64,000 nucleotides of DNA from Capsicum annuum (GCF_002878395.1 NC_061112.1:38160562-38224561); one strand, 5' to 3'. Counted from the stretch's first letter, positions 41,830 to 53,310 are shown. Numbers and translations: made by a program. The notes: generated by a model from the sequence alone, not told the origin.

Positions 41830-42150
41830 TGGTGGACCGTCAGGTCCTTGGTGAACCATCAAGTGTCCCATCAAGCCAAGGTAGTAGCTTCCTTTTTGGG
41901 ATGTCGTGTGACGGTCAAAGTGGTGGACCGTCACAAAGTTGACGGACTGTCAAGGTGTCTGTCAGACCGAGACAGAATGTCTTATTTCTGGCCCTTGAGT
42001 GACGGACGACTTGGTGGACCATCAGTTTTCTGACGGACCATCAGGTCAACCGTCATGTCGAGGCAGAACGTTCCAATTTTGGTTTTCGAGTGACGGATGA
42101 CTTGGTGGACCGTCATTCCCTCTAATGGACCATTAGGTCGACTATCACAG
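41830..42150 (+). promoter_or_regulatory. TGACGGTC / GGACCGTCA palindrome array
   Basis: At least eight half-sites in both orientations are seen, for example GGACCGTCA at 41834-41842 and 41925-41933 and TGACGGTCA at 41909-41917, plus TGACGGAC, GGACCATCA and AACCGTCA variants. The array ends about 65 bp upstream of the TATA box. A role as promoter element array is inference. Confidence 0.6.
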
Positions 42151-42214
42151 GCCCCGATCAATAACTTTTAACTCTTTTCAAAAGGGCATTTTGGTCATTT
42201 TTTCTCCTTTTAAG

Positions 42215-42238
42215 CCCTATATATATATATATATTTAT
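42215..42238 (+). promoter_or_regulatory. TATA box of the solo LTR
   Basis: TATATATATATATATTTATAG is followed by a pyrimidine-rich leader (CTCTCTTTTCTCTC). The position matches the TATA boxes of the related LTRs. Confidence 0.55.
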
Positions 42239-43555
42239 AGAAGAGAAGATCATTTTTCTCTCTTTTCTCTCTAATCTTCCAAGAAATATCTAGAAACCTA
42301 GGGTTTCTTCTAAGATCCAAAATCTAATCTTCTTCCAAATAAATTCAAGAATCCTCCATAGTGATTCAAAGTGATTCAAAAAATGAGTTCCCCAAGTCAA
42401 AGGCATCAAGGATCTTGGCTCAAAAGCGTTAAGAAGAAGTTCCAAACAAGTTTCTACATCTTCAAAAATCAAAATCCAAGGTATGTGGGGTTTGAACAAG
42501 AACATTCCTTTCGTTCTTGTGTAGAGATTTACTTTCTATTACTGATTTACATGATATTCCAAGTGGGTTTACACCCAAATTTCTCTATTAATGATTTATG
42601 AGATTTGAGTTGAATAAGTTTGATATTTATGATTATTTCACCATCATGTTTCTAAATAGAGAATTTATTCCATGAACCATATATTATCATTATGTATTGA
42701 TGATTTCTAAGCAATTTAAGTCAAGTTCCATGAGTTGAATATTTTTATTATGAATTGATGATTTTTGAATAATTTGAGAAAAGTGCCATGAGTTATGCCT
42801 TTCCATGAGAAATTCGACTATTGAATGTATATTGATATGTGAAATTGAGAGGCAAGAATGAGTCTTTTAATGTTTTCATGAATTTTTTGATATTTGAAAT
42901 GATTTGATAAATAAATGTGCTTGATATTGAGAAAGCTTGTGTTGAGTTGAGTCGAGTTAGGAATCCACAAGATGTTTATGATTTTCATATGAGATATATA
43001 TTTATGTTTTGGTCTTTATTTAGAACCATGAATTGATATTGATTGAGGTGGATTTCCTAACGTGTTCTGAGCTGAGTCTGGGAGGAGTATTTAGCACCGA
43101 GCAGGAAATGTGATATTTCCCCAAAACTATGTGCCACCGTAGGATTGATGTTGATAATTATGGGTCAAAGGCCGAGTGTTAGATTGTGAAGATGAAATTG
43201 AGGTTGTACTCCCTGGCAAGAGTACAACACCCCTGCCAATGTGGGGTTATCTCCTTAGGATGGCAAAACGTTGGACTCTATGCGGCTCACATGGAGTAGT
43301 TATGTCGGTTATAAGAAACTCCCATGTCCATAATAATGTAAGTCTCTTGAGTTACCGGGTCACTCTAAGTCATGAGTTAAAGAGTTCGAGTTGAGATAAA
43401 TGATTTATGAGATTTATGAAGCATGTATTACTATTGATGATTTATGAGAAAAATTTTTCAAATAATTCAAGCGAAGAGAATTATTATGGTCAGCATGCAT
43501 GATTTTCTTATACATTTATGATATTATTTAAAATGCTGCATCCACTCCCACATAC

Positions 43556-43577
43556 TCAGTACATTCCTAAGTACTGA
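43556..43577 (+). other. Conserved LTR hairpin TCAGTAC / GTACTGA
   Basis: A perfect 7-bp stem lies 467 bp before the LTR end. The acceptor-like ATATAG|GTTCAGGTGC follows about 40 bp later. Confidence 0.6.
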
Positions 43578-44267
43578 CCCCCATACTCCTTTGTATTCTA
43601 TATTTCCTCGTGATATAGGTTCAGGTGCTCAGTCTCAGCAGCGACAGTGATCTTTGAGTACCTTCCTCTACACTTCTACAGTTGGTGAGTTCTCATGATT
43701 CGAGGACCTGTGTCTCTAATTTTGTCTTGATAATAAATGGTTGTTTACTTTCAGTTCAGTATGAGTCAGTTGGGGATCTGTCCCAATGGATCCTCAGTTC
43801 TATGTAGTAGAGGCTTTGTCAGACTAGTGTACCAATGCGTACAGAGATTTCAGTATTTTGTTTGTATGGGGTAGTATTATTTCATGTTTCAGTATGTTCA
43901 TTACATGGTTATTCCTCTTTATCTTAGCATGATTTGTGCTATAATGAGTTCTGAAAATAATGACAAGTTTAGAGGGTTAGCTTGAGGCCACGTGTGGCCT
44001 TGAACACCATGTGACGTCTTGGGATAGGTTCTTGGGGCGTTACAGTTTTACATCATGTTCAGCATTATCATGAGATTAAATATAATATTCATGTTTCTAC
44101 AACTTCTAATTTACATAAATATTTTAGCTCATGATTTAGAAATTTCACTATACCTTACAACTTTTATGTACAAATATGTTCTAAATGCATATTTCAGCAA
44201 ATGGCTTATGTCCTTAGTTTTAAAGAATGTTTTAAGTATTTTTATGACTAATAAATATATCACACAC

Positions 44268-44289
44268 TCAATACATTCCAAAGTACTAA
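44268..44289 (+). other. Conserved LTR hairpin, degraded (TCAATAC / GTACTAA)
   Basis: Each arm has one transition relative to TCAGTAC/GTACTGA. It is 476 bp before the end of the LTR at 39857-44765. Confidence 0.45.
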
Positions 44290-44765
44290 TAGCATATCTT
44301 CTCTTCCTATATTTTTCATGTGATGGAGATTTAGGTGCTTACTCTCAGGATCATAGTCAAACAGATCACCACATTTAGCCAGTAGGTGATCCGTTCTCTT
44401 ATTTTGAGGAATCAAGTTAGTAAAAATTCTTGTATTTTATTTTTCTTATTCTTATGTATTTATTAGGGATAGTTGGGGGTCATGTCCCGACTACCTATAG
44501 TCAATATCAGTAGAGGCTTCAAATATAGTCAGCTAGAGTTATTGTATGTCATTCAAGTTCCTTTTTCATATTTTAGTGTTGTAAATTTCTCTTAGTATCA
44601 TATTGAAATAGATTATCTCACAATTATGCTTTTGCTCAGTTAATTTAGCTTTTGTATTTTGTTTAATCAGTTGCTCAAGAATTATGCCAGTACATGGGTT
44701 AGCTTGGGATCACTTATGGTTCTAAGCATCGTATTACGACTAGGGGCTAGTTTCAGGTCATGAAA

Positions 44766-45930
44766 TAAATAAAGTTATACATTATTTTATTTTGTGACTA
44801 AGTGTTAGAATTACCCGTGTGTAAAGTACAAATATTAGAAGCCTAGTGGTACTCTTCAAAGAATGCCATTCTTGACTAGACGTACGAGAAGATAGCTATA
44901 GACTTCGTTGTTAACCTTACCAAGACTTTGGGAAAGTATGATTCTACATGATTTATTATGGATAGGTTCATTAAGTCAACATATTTCATTCCCAAAGAGG
45001 TGAATTATAATGTAGTAACTTTAGATAAGGTTTATCTTAAGGAAGTTTTTCAATTGCAAAGGGTTCCAATTTCTGTTATCTCAAATAGGGGTACTTAGTT
45101 TATCTCGAGCTTTTGATAGAAGTTGCATGAGGAAAATAGGTTGGACCATACTATAACTTTTCACCTTAGATCAATGGTCAGTCTGAGCAGATGATTCAGG
45201 TGGTGGAGGACATGATCGTGTATGTGTGGTGGATTTTGAAGGTCAATGGGATCAGTATATACACTTGGAAGAGTTTTTATGATAATATCTACCACTCCAA
45301 AATTAAATAGCTCTATCTGAGGCATGTATGGGAGGATGTATGGATATTATATTGGTTGGTTTGATACATTTGAGATAAGACCGTGGAATACTGATCTTTT
45401 GAGAGACTCAATAGAGAGGGTACAATTTATCCAAAAGAAACTTCTAGTGGCTTAAAGAAGGCAAAATAAGTATGAAGATCAAAAGGTAAGAGATATACAT
45501 TTCATGAAAGGTGAGTAAGTGTTGCTCAAATTCTAACCCAAGAAGGGTGTTATGAGATTCGATAAGCATGGTAAGATTCATCCAAGATACATTAGACCTT
45601 TTGTCATTCCTTAGGGTATGGGTATGGTAGCCTATAAATTGAATTTTCCTCCAAGAATGTCAGAATCCATCTTGTTTTCCATGTGTCAATTGTTACAAGA
45701 CTCAAGGGGATGGTGATTATATCATTTGTCAAGATTTGGTCCTCTTAGATAAGAACTCTCTTCTAAAGACAAAAGTGTTTTTTATAGATATTTTTGTAAA
45801 TTAGGGATTAAGTTAATTACATTTGTGAAGGTTCAGTAGAAGAACCATCCTACTAAAAAGTCCACTTTGGGAGACCAAACCGGACATGCATAGAAAGTAT
45901 CCATATCCTTTTACTGATTCAGGTAACTCC
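44766..45930 (+). pseudogene. Third plus-strand element: integrase core and C-terminus
   Basis: It resumes with FVTKC*NYPCVKYKY (the CPNC zinc pair is damaged), PSGTLQRMPFL and EKIAIDFVVNLTKTLGKYDS (first Asp). The second catalytic region reads SVISNRGT, with Asp changed to Asn, and a stop follows. PKKGVMRFDKHGKIHPRYIR and YKLNFPPRMS are the C-terminal domain. The tail near 45860-45930 gives KSTLGDQTG and, in another frame, MHRKYPYPFTDSGNS, the usual end after the chromodomain-like WEAE segment. It is inactive. Confidence 0.83.
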
Positions 45931-46325
45931 TTATTTCCCTATTTCTTTATTTATGTAGTTTAGATATAAATGATAATTTAATTGGTATATTATGTAAAGT
46001 CACATCCCATTGTCATTGTGTTGTTTAAGGTGTTAGCAACTCGACAAAGATTTCCTAAGATAGGAATGACAAAAGTATAAGGCTAGGGAAGGTTTTAATA
46101 GAAATCTAGTATTGTGTGATTTAAATATTATTTGTGTCTCATGGTATAGTATTTTTTGATGTCAAGTTTATTTTATGATAGTTGAGGGGCATGGTGATCA
46201 ATAAAAATTTATGAAATAAGAAATGGATTTGTAGAACTTAGGCTATGGTGGTTGCCTTAATAGGATAAATTTGTGTTGTAAAAAATTAAGGTGGTATATA
46301 AAATTAAGGAAATAAAGAAATTCCC
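45931..46325 (+). other. Non-coding stretch after the integrase remnant
   Basis: It is AT-rich with no supported reading frame. It is probably the 3' untranslated part of the preceding element, but I see no clear polypurine tract or LTR start in it. Confidence 0.4.
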
Positions 46326-46430
46326 CCAGCTAATGTTTAAGGGTCAATACATTGCTTAAGCTAACACTACAGCGAGCATCGATGTATTAGACAGCCAACC
46401 ACTATGGCAGTTGGTGAGGCAGGAATTATT

Positions 46431-46452
46431 ATGGTGACCACTTGGTCACCAT
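46431..46452. promoter_or_regulatory. Perfect 10-bp inverted repeat
   Basis: ATGGTGACCA and TGGTCACCAT are separated by CT. A second, weaker pair (CCAAC..GTTGG) lies about 30-40 bp upstream. It lies in the probable Tat-like LTR. Confidence 0.65.
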
Positions 46453-47029
46453 GGAAGGACTATTGTCTTGATAATAAAGTAGAATTAGTGTGTCATGCTC
46501 AATGTTAGAACTTAATTTCCCTTAAAAATCCATTTATTTTATAGAATTATTAGAATGTGGGTTTATAGTGAAATTCTTGGGTTTAGGCCCAAAGTTTATG
46601 GGGTGGTAATCGATCTTAGGTAGATTTATGCACCTAAGTTTCATAATTTTGTTTAGCCTTGTTTTGAGGACTTCTTGTGAGCTTAATGAGTTGATAATTG
46701 GATAATTGAGCATATAGGTGTTAAAATACTTGTTTATAATGTTTAAGGTGTTTTCAAAACAAGTTTGGAGCCAAAATGATCACTTTCAGTTTCAACGAGA
46801 AAACTAGTGTTACTAGCTTAAGCTATGTGTTTTTCTAGTGTATCTCGATGGATTCTATTGTGTTTTGTGCACTAATTAGTCTCATTTTATTTTATAAGAG
46901 TACATGGATGATTTTAAACTCAATGTTTAGAATCTAAACAATCTTAATTTGAAGTTGAAAGGCAGGCACGAAGTAAGGAACTCAAAGCCAAATGGAAAGA
47001 GTAAACCTTGACAAAATTTGGAATTTCTA

Positions 47030-47154
47030 AGCACATGGATGTTCCACACCATCTAGACTCCAAGATAAGGGTGTTCCAGACCATAATTGCAAAATTCAAG
47101 AGTGTGGCATGCCCCTTGTCAGAAAGAGCCAAATTTTGTCCTAGTATAAATAAA
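47030..47154 (+). promoter_or_regulatory. GATGTTCCACACC-type motif array with TATA box
   Basis: GGATGTTCCACACCAT, GGGTGTTCCAGACCAT and GTGTGGCATGCCCC are spaced 35-50 bp apart. They are followed 25 bp later by TATAAATAAA (47145-47154). This is the same array-then-TATA layout as in the other LTRs. Confidence 0.55.
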
Positions 47155-48249
47155 ACTCTTATATCTTGATGTACACACCTTGGACGACTTTTGGGGATGT
47201 AAATACACCTGAGGACACTAAAATTAGGGTTCTTAATGCTTCTCTTAGTTTAATTTTTGTTTTAATACATGAATTTCTTAATTGTGATTCATTGTAAATC
47301 CATGAGTGGATAAAAACACACTTCTACGGTTGAGGCCAAGAACATGAACACTTAAGTTTATATTTGAGTTATTATCATGTTTTCTTGTTCATATATCCTT
47401 TTTATTACTATTCTACGGATTCGTGACCCATGGGATAAACCTATATTTCTATTGTGATCCCAAAAAAGGAATAATAGACTAAATCGTGGGATATATGGTG
47501 TGGGATCGTATATGTTCAAGGGGTTGAAGTTAGGATTTGAATTTATGATAGGAATATACCTAATTAGTCCCATTTAGATCACATACAATATTAAATATAA
47601 ATGTTCTTAACTTAGTTCTCGCGTCCTTGTTCAATGATGTAGTTGTAGGGCTAATTAGATAGACGATTAAAGGCATGGAAGACCATAGTCATGTTATCAA
47701 CCCTGTGAATCAATAACCAAGGTAATTAACTAAACCAATGATATTTTATAGCTAAGCAAGATTGTTCATAGAGCCTTGACCCTAGATTTTTCCTTATTAT
47801 TATCTCCAACAATTTATATTAATGAATTGTTAATGGTTACTTTCGAATTCTTAACTCTTAAACTATCTTGGTTATAATTAACACTTGTTTAATCTCTTTA
47901 GTAATTATAGAACTATATTGTCGCTAAGAAAATGTCCTTGTTAGATCGATACTTGGCTATCAAAGGTCATTTTATGTAACAATCCAAAATCATCTCCCGG
48001 GATGTCACACGGTGCTTCGGGCTACAAGTAGCCCCAAGCTAACCCTTTGATCCTATCACTTCCCATAATAACTCATCAAGAAGAAATATACAAACCATTG
48101 GCACTGTCATATCAAATTAAACAAAATATGAAGATAATACTCGGTCTAAACGACCTCAAAACTAGAAATCTCAACACAGACACAGTCTGATAACTAGTCT
48201 GAAAAAGCCTCTACTACTCCAAGAAGTAGAGAGCCATTGGGACAGGTCC

Positions 48250-48323
48250 CCAACTGACTCAAACTGGACTAAAACCAATAGCATAACCAACTGACTCAAA
48301 CTGGACTAAAACCAATAGCATAA
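48250..48323. repeat. 37-bp perfect tandem duplication
   Basis: CCAACTGACTCAAACTGGAC plus the following AATAGCATAA block is repeated head to tail (48250-48286, 48287-48323). It is identical between copies, so recent relative to the LTR. Confidence 0.85.
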
Positions 48324-48481
48324 CTACTCAAATACTGAAATATCTGAAGATAGGCCCTCGAACCATAAGGACTCACCACTGGAGAAATATAGACAAAGGT
48401 ACTCGGGAATCACTGACGAGACTGGGACTGAGCACCTGAACCTACATTATAGGACAATGTAGCACTAGACGTCTATGTGGA

Positions 48482-48503
48482 TCAGCACTTGGGAATGTAC
48501 TGA
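48482..48503 (-). other. Conserved LTR hairpin, minus strand (TCAGTAC / GTGCTGA)
   Basis: On the minus strand TCAGTAC is followed after 8 bases by GTGCTGA, giving one changed pair. It is about 507 bp before the LTR end. Confidence 0.5.
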
Positions 48504-50219
48504 GTATGTGGGGGTGTATGCATTTACATAAAACATTATCAATACTCTTTAATCAAATCATGGATGCAAATAGGAGTGACTCACATGGCTTGAATAAGTC
48601 TAAAATGTAAAGCTCATAAATCATATAGAATGAAGTGTGTAACACAAATCTCGTGAGTCATTATACTTTGGCTTTAAACAATACTTTCAACTCATGTATA
48701 TATCTCATGGAGGGTAAAACTTCTTTATTGCTAAAGAACTTCTAACTCTTTTGAACTCAAACACTTGGAACTCAGAATCATATGACTTTGATTTAAAAAC
48801 TGATGATCAACTCTTATTAGTATAGAAAACTACTTCCTTCTTTTGAAAATACTCAAAAACAATTCGTTCACTTTAGAAAATATCTCATCTCAAAGATTTA
48901 GGGAAAATATTCTATCTCAATGGAAAATACTTCAGTTTGGGAAGGTTCTCTTAACCTACATAAACCATAAGAGCTACATGGATTCCAATGTCTTGTCCTC
49001 TAAGGAAAAAACTTCACGTTGGGGAGAGGTATCATACTCTTTCTATGGAGTATAACCTCAACTTAGTGATCACTTATCTTGGCCTCGGGCCCAATCATCT
49101 CGGCCTTAGGCTTAAAATCTCAAACCTATGGTGGCATGTAGTTCTGGGGTAAGAAACCGTGGTAACTTACCCAACTCGATGCCAAATACTACTCCCTTTA
49201 GTTTATCTCGCTCCTCTCATGGAAATCCATTTTCAAAATAATCTCATAGTTCATAAGAACCCAACAATCAAATCTGTAATCTCATGTGGCAGAGTGGATT
49301 TAAAAACTCTATGACCATTACATAAAAACATTTCTCAATAATCTCAAAATACTCAAATCATGGGTGCTTATAGAACAATAGTTCATCAATTTGCAAGTCT
49401 CAAGTAGGGCTTAATGACCCATAATTCAATCTCAAGTTAAACCTCATCATAATGCATAATAGATAGCATATAGATTCATAATTAATGTAGAAATCTGAAA
49501 TTTACAACAATTTGTCTCAAAATATCAACATACTCATATACTTCAATTTCTAGAACATTAAAACTCTTAAATTCTCAAGAAGTAACAACATAGGGTATAA
49601 ACAAAACTTCAATTTCTTAAGAAATACATAGAAAATCATGCTATTTGACTTTTAATTCATGGGAAACATCAAGATATTGCAATTAATAACAATGGGTGAA
49701 AAACCCTAATTCTATATCATGTAAAAACTCATAGATTGCAGAAAAATCCCACATACTCTAGATTATGAAATTAGATGAACAAGCTTGCTTCAGACTCTTA
49801 TTCTTACTCTTGAGGGAGGGTTCTTGCAACCCTTAAACTTGGGGAACTCAAATCTCAATTTAATTTGTAGAATCTATGGTGAGTTCTTGGATTTCTTGGA
49901 GAAGGGTTTTAGATTTGATCTTGAGGGAGAAACCCTAGGTCTCTTATGTTTTGGATGATGAATGAAGCAATTTTCTTCATTTGGAATATATCTGGTTGAT
50001 AAAAGAGTGGAAAAGACCAAAAAGCCCTTTTGAAAATGAGCTAAAATACTAAACGGGGGCTGTGATGGTTCGTTGCTAGTCTGACAGTCCGTCGGATCAT
50101 CTGTTGAAAATATTGACATAGCTTGTCCACAACAATCATGAACTTATTCAATAGGTTGATAGGTTTGGATTGGATATTTACCACTTACGAGTAGAGTTGG
50201 ATGCAAAATTTATTACGTG

Positions 50220-50740
50220 TAACACCCAGCAACTTAGTTATGGGTGGTGTGAGGTTGAAAATTTTTTGAAGCCAATTTGAGGAGCTAAAATTGGAGGAGT
50301 TTGAAATTGCTCGTACTCTTATGGATAGTGTCACTCTTAAGGAGAGCATACAATAGATATGTGGGGATGTAAATAAGATTGAAATTCCTCAGGTGGAGCA
50401 TATTAGACGTCATTCAAAGAATTTTTCCATATTGTGTTTGGACAATTAGATCTTGATTGAGCCATTCGAACTTGAAAAAGAGTGAAAGAAAGAGGAAACA
50501 GATGTCTACATTCTTGAATTTTCTGAGCCAAAATCAAAGAATTACATTCCTCGTGTAAAATCAAAGAAATACAACATTCCACATCTATTTCTTGGGTCAT
50601 TTATTTTTATACCACGGCCTCATGAGCATAATGGGAAGTCAGAAAAACAATTAAGGGTGCAATTCCTAAGTTTGAAGTGGAAAGAGAAAAATGAAAGTCA
50701 ACTTTTGGGCTACCTTGATGAAGTCTGAGTAATCAAGGTA
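50220..50740 (+). pseudogene. Unidentified degenerate reading frame, probably retroelement-derived
   Basis: From about 50272 one frame runs 460 bp with only three internal stops (50354 TAG, 50448 TAG, 50478 TGA), each explicable as CAG to TAG or CGA to TGA. It reads EELKLEEFEIARTLMDSVTL, VEHIRRHSKNFSILCLDN, YIPRVKSKKYNIPHLFLGSF, IFIPRPHEHNGKSEKQL and WKEKNESQLLGYLDEV. I do not recognise the domain. About 50 bp downstream is a conserved non-coding phrase (TATGTCGCAACATAAA, then TTGCCTGGGAGGAAAC, 50787-50825) that I associate with the end of coding sequence in Tat-like elements. It sits between two LTRs of other families. Confidence 0.5.
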
Positions 50741-51394
50741 CCCATGGGCTTGTTAGGGAAGTTTGAGTACCCAACCAAGCCTCGTTATGTCGCAACATAA
50801 AATCAGGTGTTGCCTGGGAGGAAACTAAGGTATTTTGTTATGTATTTGTGTTATTTTGATTGACCTTAGATCTTCGTACCTATGGTGCCACACGTATGTT
50901 TCTAACTCTTTTCTTTTGTAGAGGTTTGATTTATTAGGAACAATGTATGATTTTAAGTTGAGAGTGGGGATGCTTGTGGGTCTTGATCTCCTCTTGGGAT
51001 TTTTGTTGTCGTACCTCTTTTTCCTGGAGTCCTATTCATAGTAGAGCTGACATGTTTAGGCATATTGTGTTTTGTTTTATGATGTTTTGTGTTCAACTAG
51101 AAAGAAATTGAGTATCTAGGGTAGTTGACATATTTTTGTTGGTTTTTGAGAAAGTGATACCCCTTTAATAGCTTTTCTTTGAACTCTGTAATAAGTACAT
51201 ATATGTAACTATTATGAATCTTGTTATGGCATTGGAATTAGGAACATAATAATCATTGCTAACAATTGCATGAACTGAATAGGTAGTAGCTTGTGATGTG
51301 ACCCTATACTATATGTGTGTGATATGCTACTTAGTTCCCATTGTGTGTTGAATCCAGAACTTTTCCAATTAGTTTTATCTAGGTTTTTAGGTAG
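50741..51394 (+). other. Non-coding flank with Tat-like post-coding motif
   Basis: It contains the GTTGCCTGGGAGGAAAC phrase at about 50808-50825, comparable with AGGTGAGAGGCAACCCAC on the minus strand at about 57395-57412. The rest is AT-rich without a supported gene. A minus-strand LTR begins at 51395. Confidence 0.45.
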
Positions 51395-51905
51395 TGTAAC
51401 GCCCCGGGAGTGCACCCTAGATGCCACATGGTACTTACAGTCAAAGTGTCCACAATCTAACCCATGAGTTGGTACCTATTGTGAGAACTGAATGAAACTG
51501 GTAATAAATGATAGACATATGTGGAATAACTGAATATGCCATAAGGTTTTATAATACTAAGACATTACTGAACTCTTAAATTTGAAACAACTGTCTAAAA
51601 ATAATAGTGTAAAGACTGACAATCAACTGAAAACTGGATAACTATCTAAAAGTGTCTAAAAGCCTCTAACTGAATGACTTTGGAGTTGATGGGACATGTC
51701 CCCAACTAACTCTGACTGACTACTGGACTCAAGTACTAAAATAAATATAATCGGTCCTTGAAATATAAGGACTCACCACTGCTGCTGATACTGATGCACT
51801 GGAATGTCTAAGAGCAGTCGAGAACCTGAGCATCTAAACCTATGATATGATATATCATAGCACAATAAATGAGTATGGGGTCAGTACATTGAATGTATTG
51901 GTATG

Positions 51906-53308
51906 TGATAATGCTCAACTCACTCCCATAATTGAGGGGTGAGGCAGTCATTTTCAAGTAACCCAATGTAACTTGGGGTCGATTCTCAAAGAGTAAATGC
52001 TATAGACTTCAAACCTAGGGATACTCAAATTACTATAAGGTTACCCAGAATGCTAATAAAAATGACATGTATAATTAAATGGGGAAATTGTTTTAAAACT
52101 TTTCACACAACCTTCAACAAATACGTGGTAAATGTTATCTTTGATTTAAATTCAAGGTTTGGACAGATCTTGGGATTATGTATTCTTGGAGGTAAAGCAT
52201 GTGGGGTAATATTAGTTTATTATGAAATTTAGTTGTTAATTAGTGGATAGTCTAGTTCAAAGATCATTGAGGTCTATCTTTCAATTAAATTTCACCCATT
52301 GGCTCTTTAAAGCACCTAACAAGTGTTGAGTTTATATAACTACCCAAAACCTCAACCAAGCATCCCTATTTCTGGGATGATACTCTTGACGTGATTTACA
52401 TTCCCTAAACACTTATTTCTAAGAGTTCAAAGGGTAGTAAACCATAGGCTATGTTGTTCGCCATTGCTTTTTCCCCAGATAACCCTCTTTCAAGGATGTC
52501 ATGGGTTACCTAATATTTACCTAAACACTTTTTTTAGGATGAAAAAGGGTTTCTAGAGCTTGGAGCTATCACTCATCAAACCTATTTGTTGATTTAGAGG
52601 TTTAACACATCAAATTCCAACACATAAGCTCAATCAATAGTGAAATCCATACTCAACAACTAAAATCCATACAAACACAACAATTCGCACACACAATCAC
52701 ACTATAGTTCAACATAATCCAAAGACTGAATTATTTAGCTACTCATGAAGAAAGTAAAGAGAAATATACCATGTGGGTCATCAAAAGCATTCATTCTTCA
52801 TAAAGCAACTAAGAAATTTGTGTCTCCAAAGTTAATTACAAATTGCCCAAATTAGGGTTTCAAGCTTGAAATTCAAAACTATCTTATGAGGTATGCAATA
52901 CTCATAGAAGAAAGGGTTTTTCTTATATATGATTTGGGATTCATCCATGACATTTTACAAATCTGCCCTTGGGCCGTTCCCGTTGATCCTTGATCGCATG
53001 TGTTTGTCCGTGACCATGGTTATGTTTTGTGACTGTGCTTTGAACTACCTGGATTGATTGCGACCGTAGCCTAAACACCACAATTATGGTAACTGAGGCT
53101 GACTGCTTCAGGTTTCTAGTTGCACTCCTTTTGCTTCTATTTGATCCCTTTTAGCTCCATTCCATATATGTTCACCTTCTCCACTTTGTATCTTCAAAAT
53201 GTGGGTGTTAATGCACTTAAATCCATATAATGCCTTATTCTCTAATAAAAAACATGGTAGTATGCATGCATGATTAGTGCGAATGAGTGGTAGGATTACC
53301 ACTCATCA
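51906..53308 (-). repeat. 3' LTR of the Tat-like element
   Basis: It is 1403 bp and starts (plus strand) TGATAATGCTCAACTC, ends CACTCATCA. It carries the TATA-like CATATATAAG on the minus strand near 52924-52935 and, just upstream in transcription sense, a GATCGC/GACCGTAG-type motif array (52975-53105). It is collinear with 59798-61250 with many substitutions and small indels, so the insertion is not recent. Confidence 0.92.
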
Positions 53309-53310
53309 AT

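Larger units (their letters stand above)
41596..44044 (+). repeat. Solo LTR, TGTAATACCCCGA...GGGGCGTTACA, 2449 bp
   Basis: A perfect target duplication GTTTT flanks it (41591-41595, 44045-44049). It contains a TGACGGTC/GGACCGTCA palindrome array (41830-42150), a TATA box in an AT run (42215-42238), donor-like ATCCAAG|GTATGTGG (GT at 42481), hairpin 43556-43577, acceptor-like GTGATATAG|GTTCAGG near 43619, and AGAGGCTTTGTCAGACTAG near 43807. It is related to 29457-31852. Confidence 0.94.
39857..44765 (+). repeat. Large LTR (2455 bp net) inserted in integrase, itself split by a solo LTR
   Basis: It opens TGCAACACCCC and ends near TCAGGTCATGAAA. A weak target duplication CAAAT (39852-39856) versus TAAAT (44766-44770) flanks it. 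It contains a motif array (40200-40370), TATA-like GAATATAAAGCC near 40468, donor-like AA|GTATGTGG (GT at 40623), hairpin 44268-44289, acceptor-like GGAGATTTAG|GTGC near 44330 and AGAGGCTTCAAATATAG near 44512. A complete solo LTR sits at 41596-44044. No gene is supported. Confidence 0.8.
46326..47974 (+). repeat. Probable Tat-like LTR fragment
   Basis: Style and layout resemble Solanaceae Tat/Retand-type LTRs: a palindrome (46431-46452), a GGTGTTCCA-type motif array (47030-47122), a TATA box TATAAATAAA (47145-47154) and the tail phrase TTAGATCGATACTTGGCTAT near 47942. A minus-strand LTR of another family begins at 47975. The left boundary is not resolved and no gene is supported. Confidence 0.45.
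47975..50118 (-). repeat. Minus-strand LTR lacking its 5' end
   Basis: Its 3' end (GGATTGTTACA on the minus strand) is at 47975 and it runs to about 50118. There the U3 array (GGTTCG, TGACAGTCCGTCGG, near 50068-50100) is cut and unrelated sequence begins. It is related to 41596-44044 but about 300 bp of the 5' side is missing. The hairpin is at 48482-48503, an acceptor-like TGTAG|GTTCAGGTGC on the minus strand near 48440, and AGAGGCTTTTTCAGACTAG near 48200. No gene is supported. Confidence 0.8.

Noticed and set aside
43176..43394. 72-codon ORF
   Set aside because: It lies within the solo LTR 41596-44044 and has no counterpart in related LTRs.
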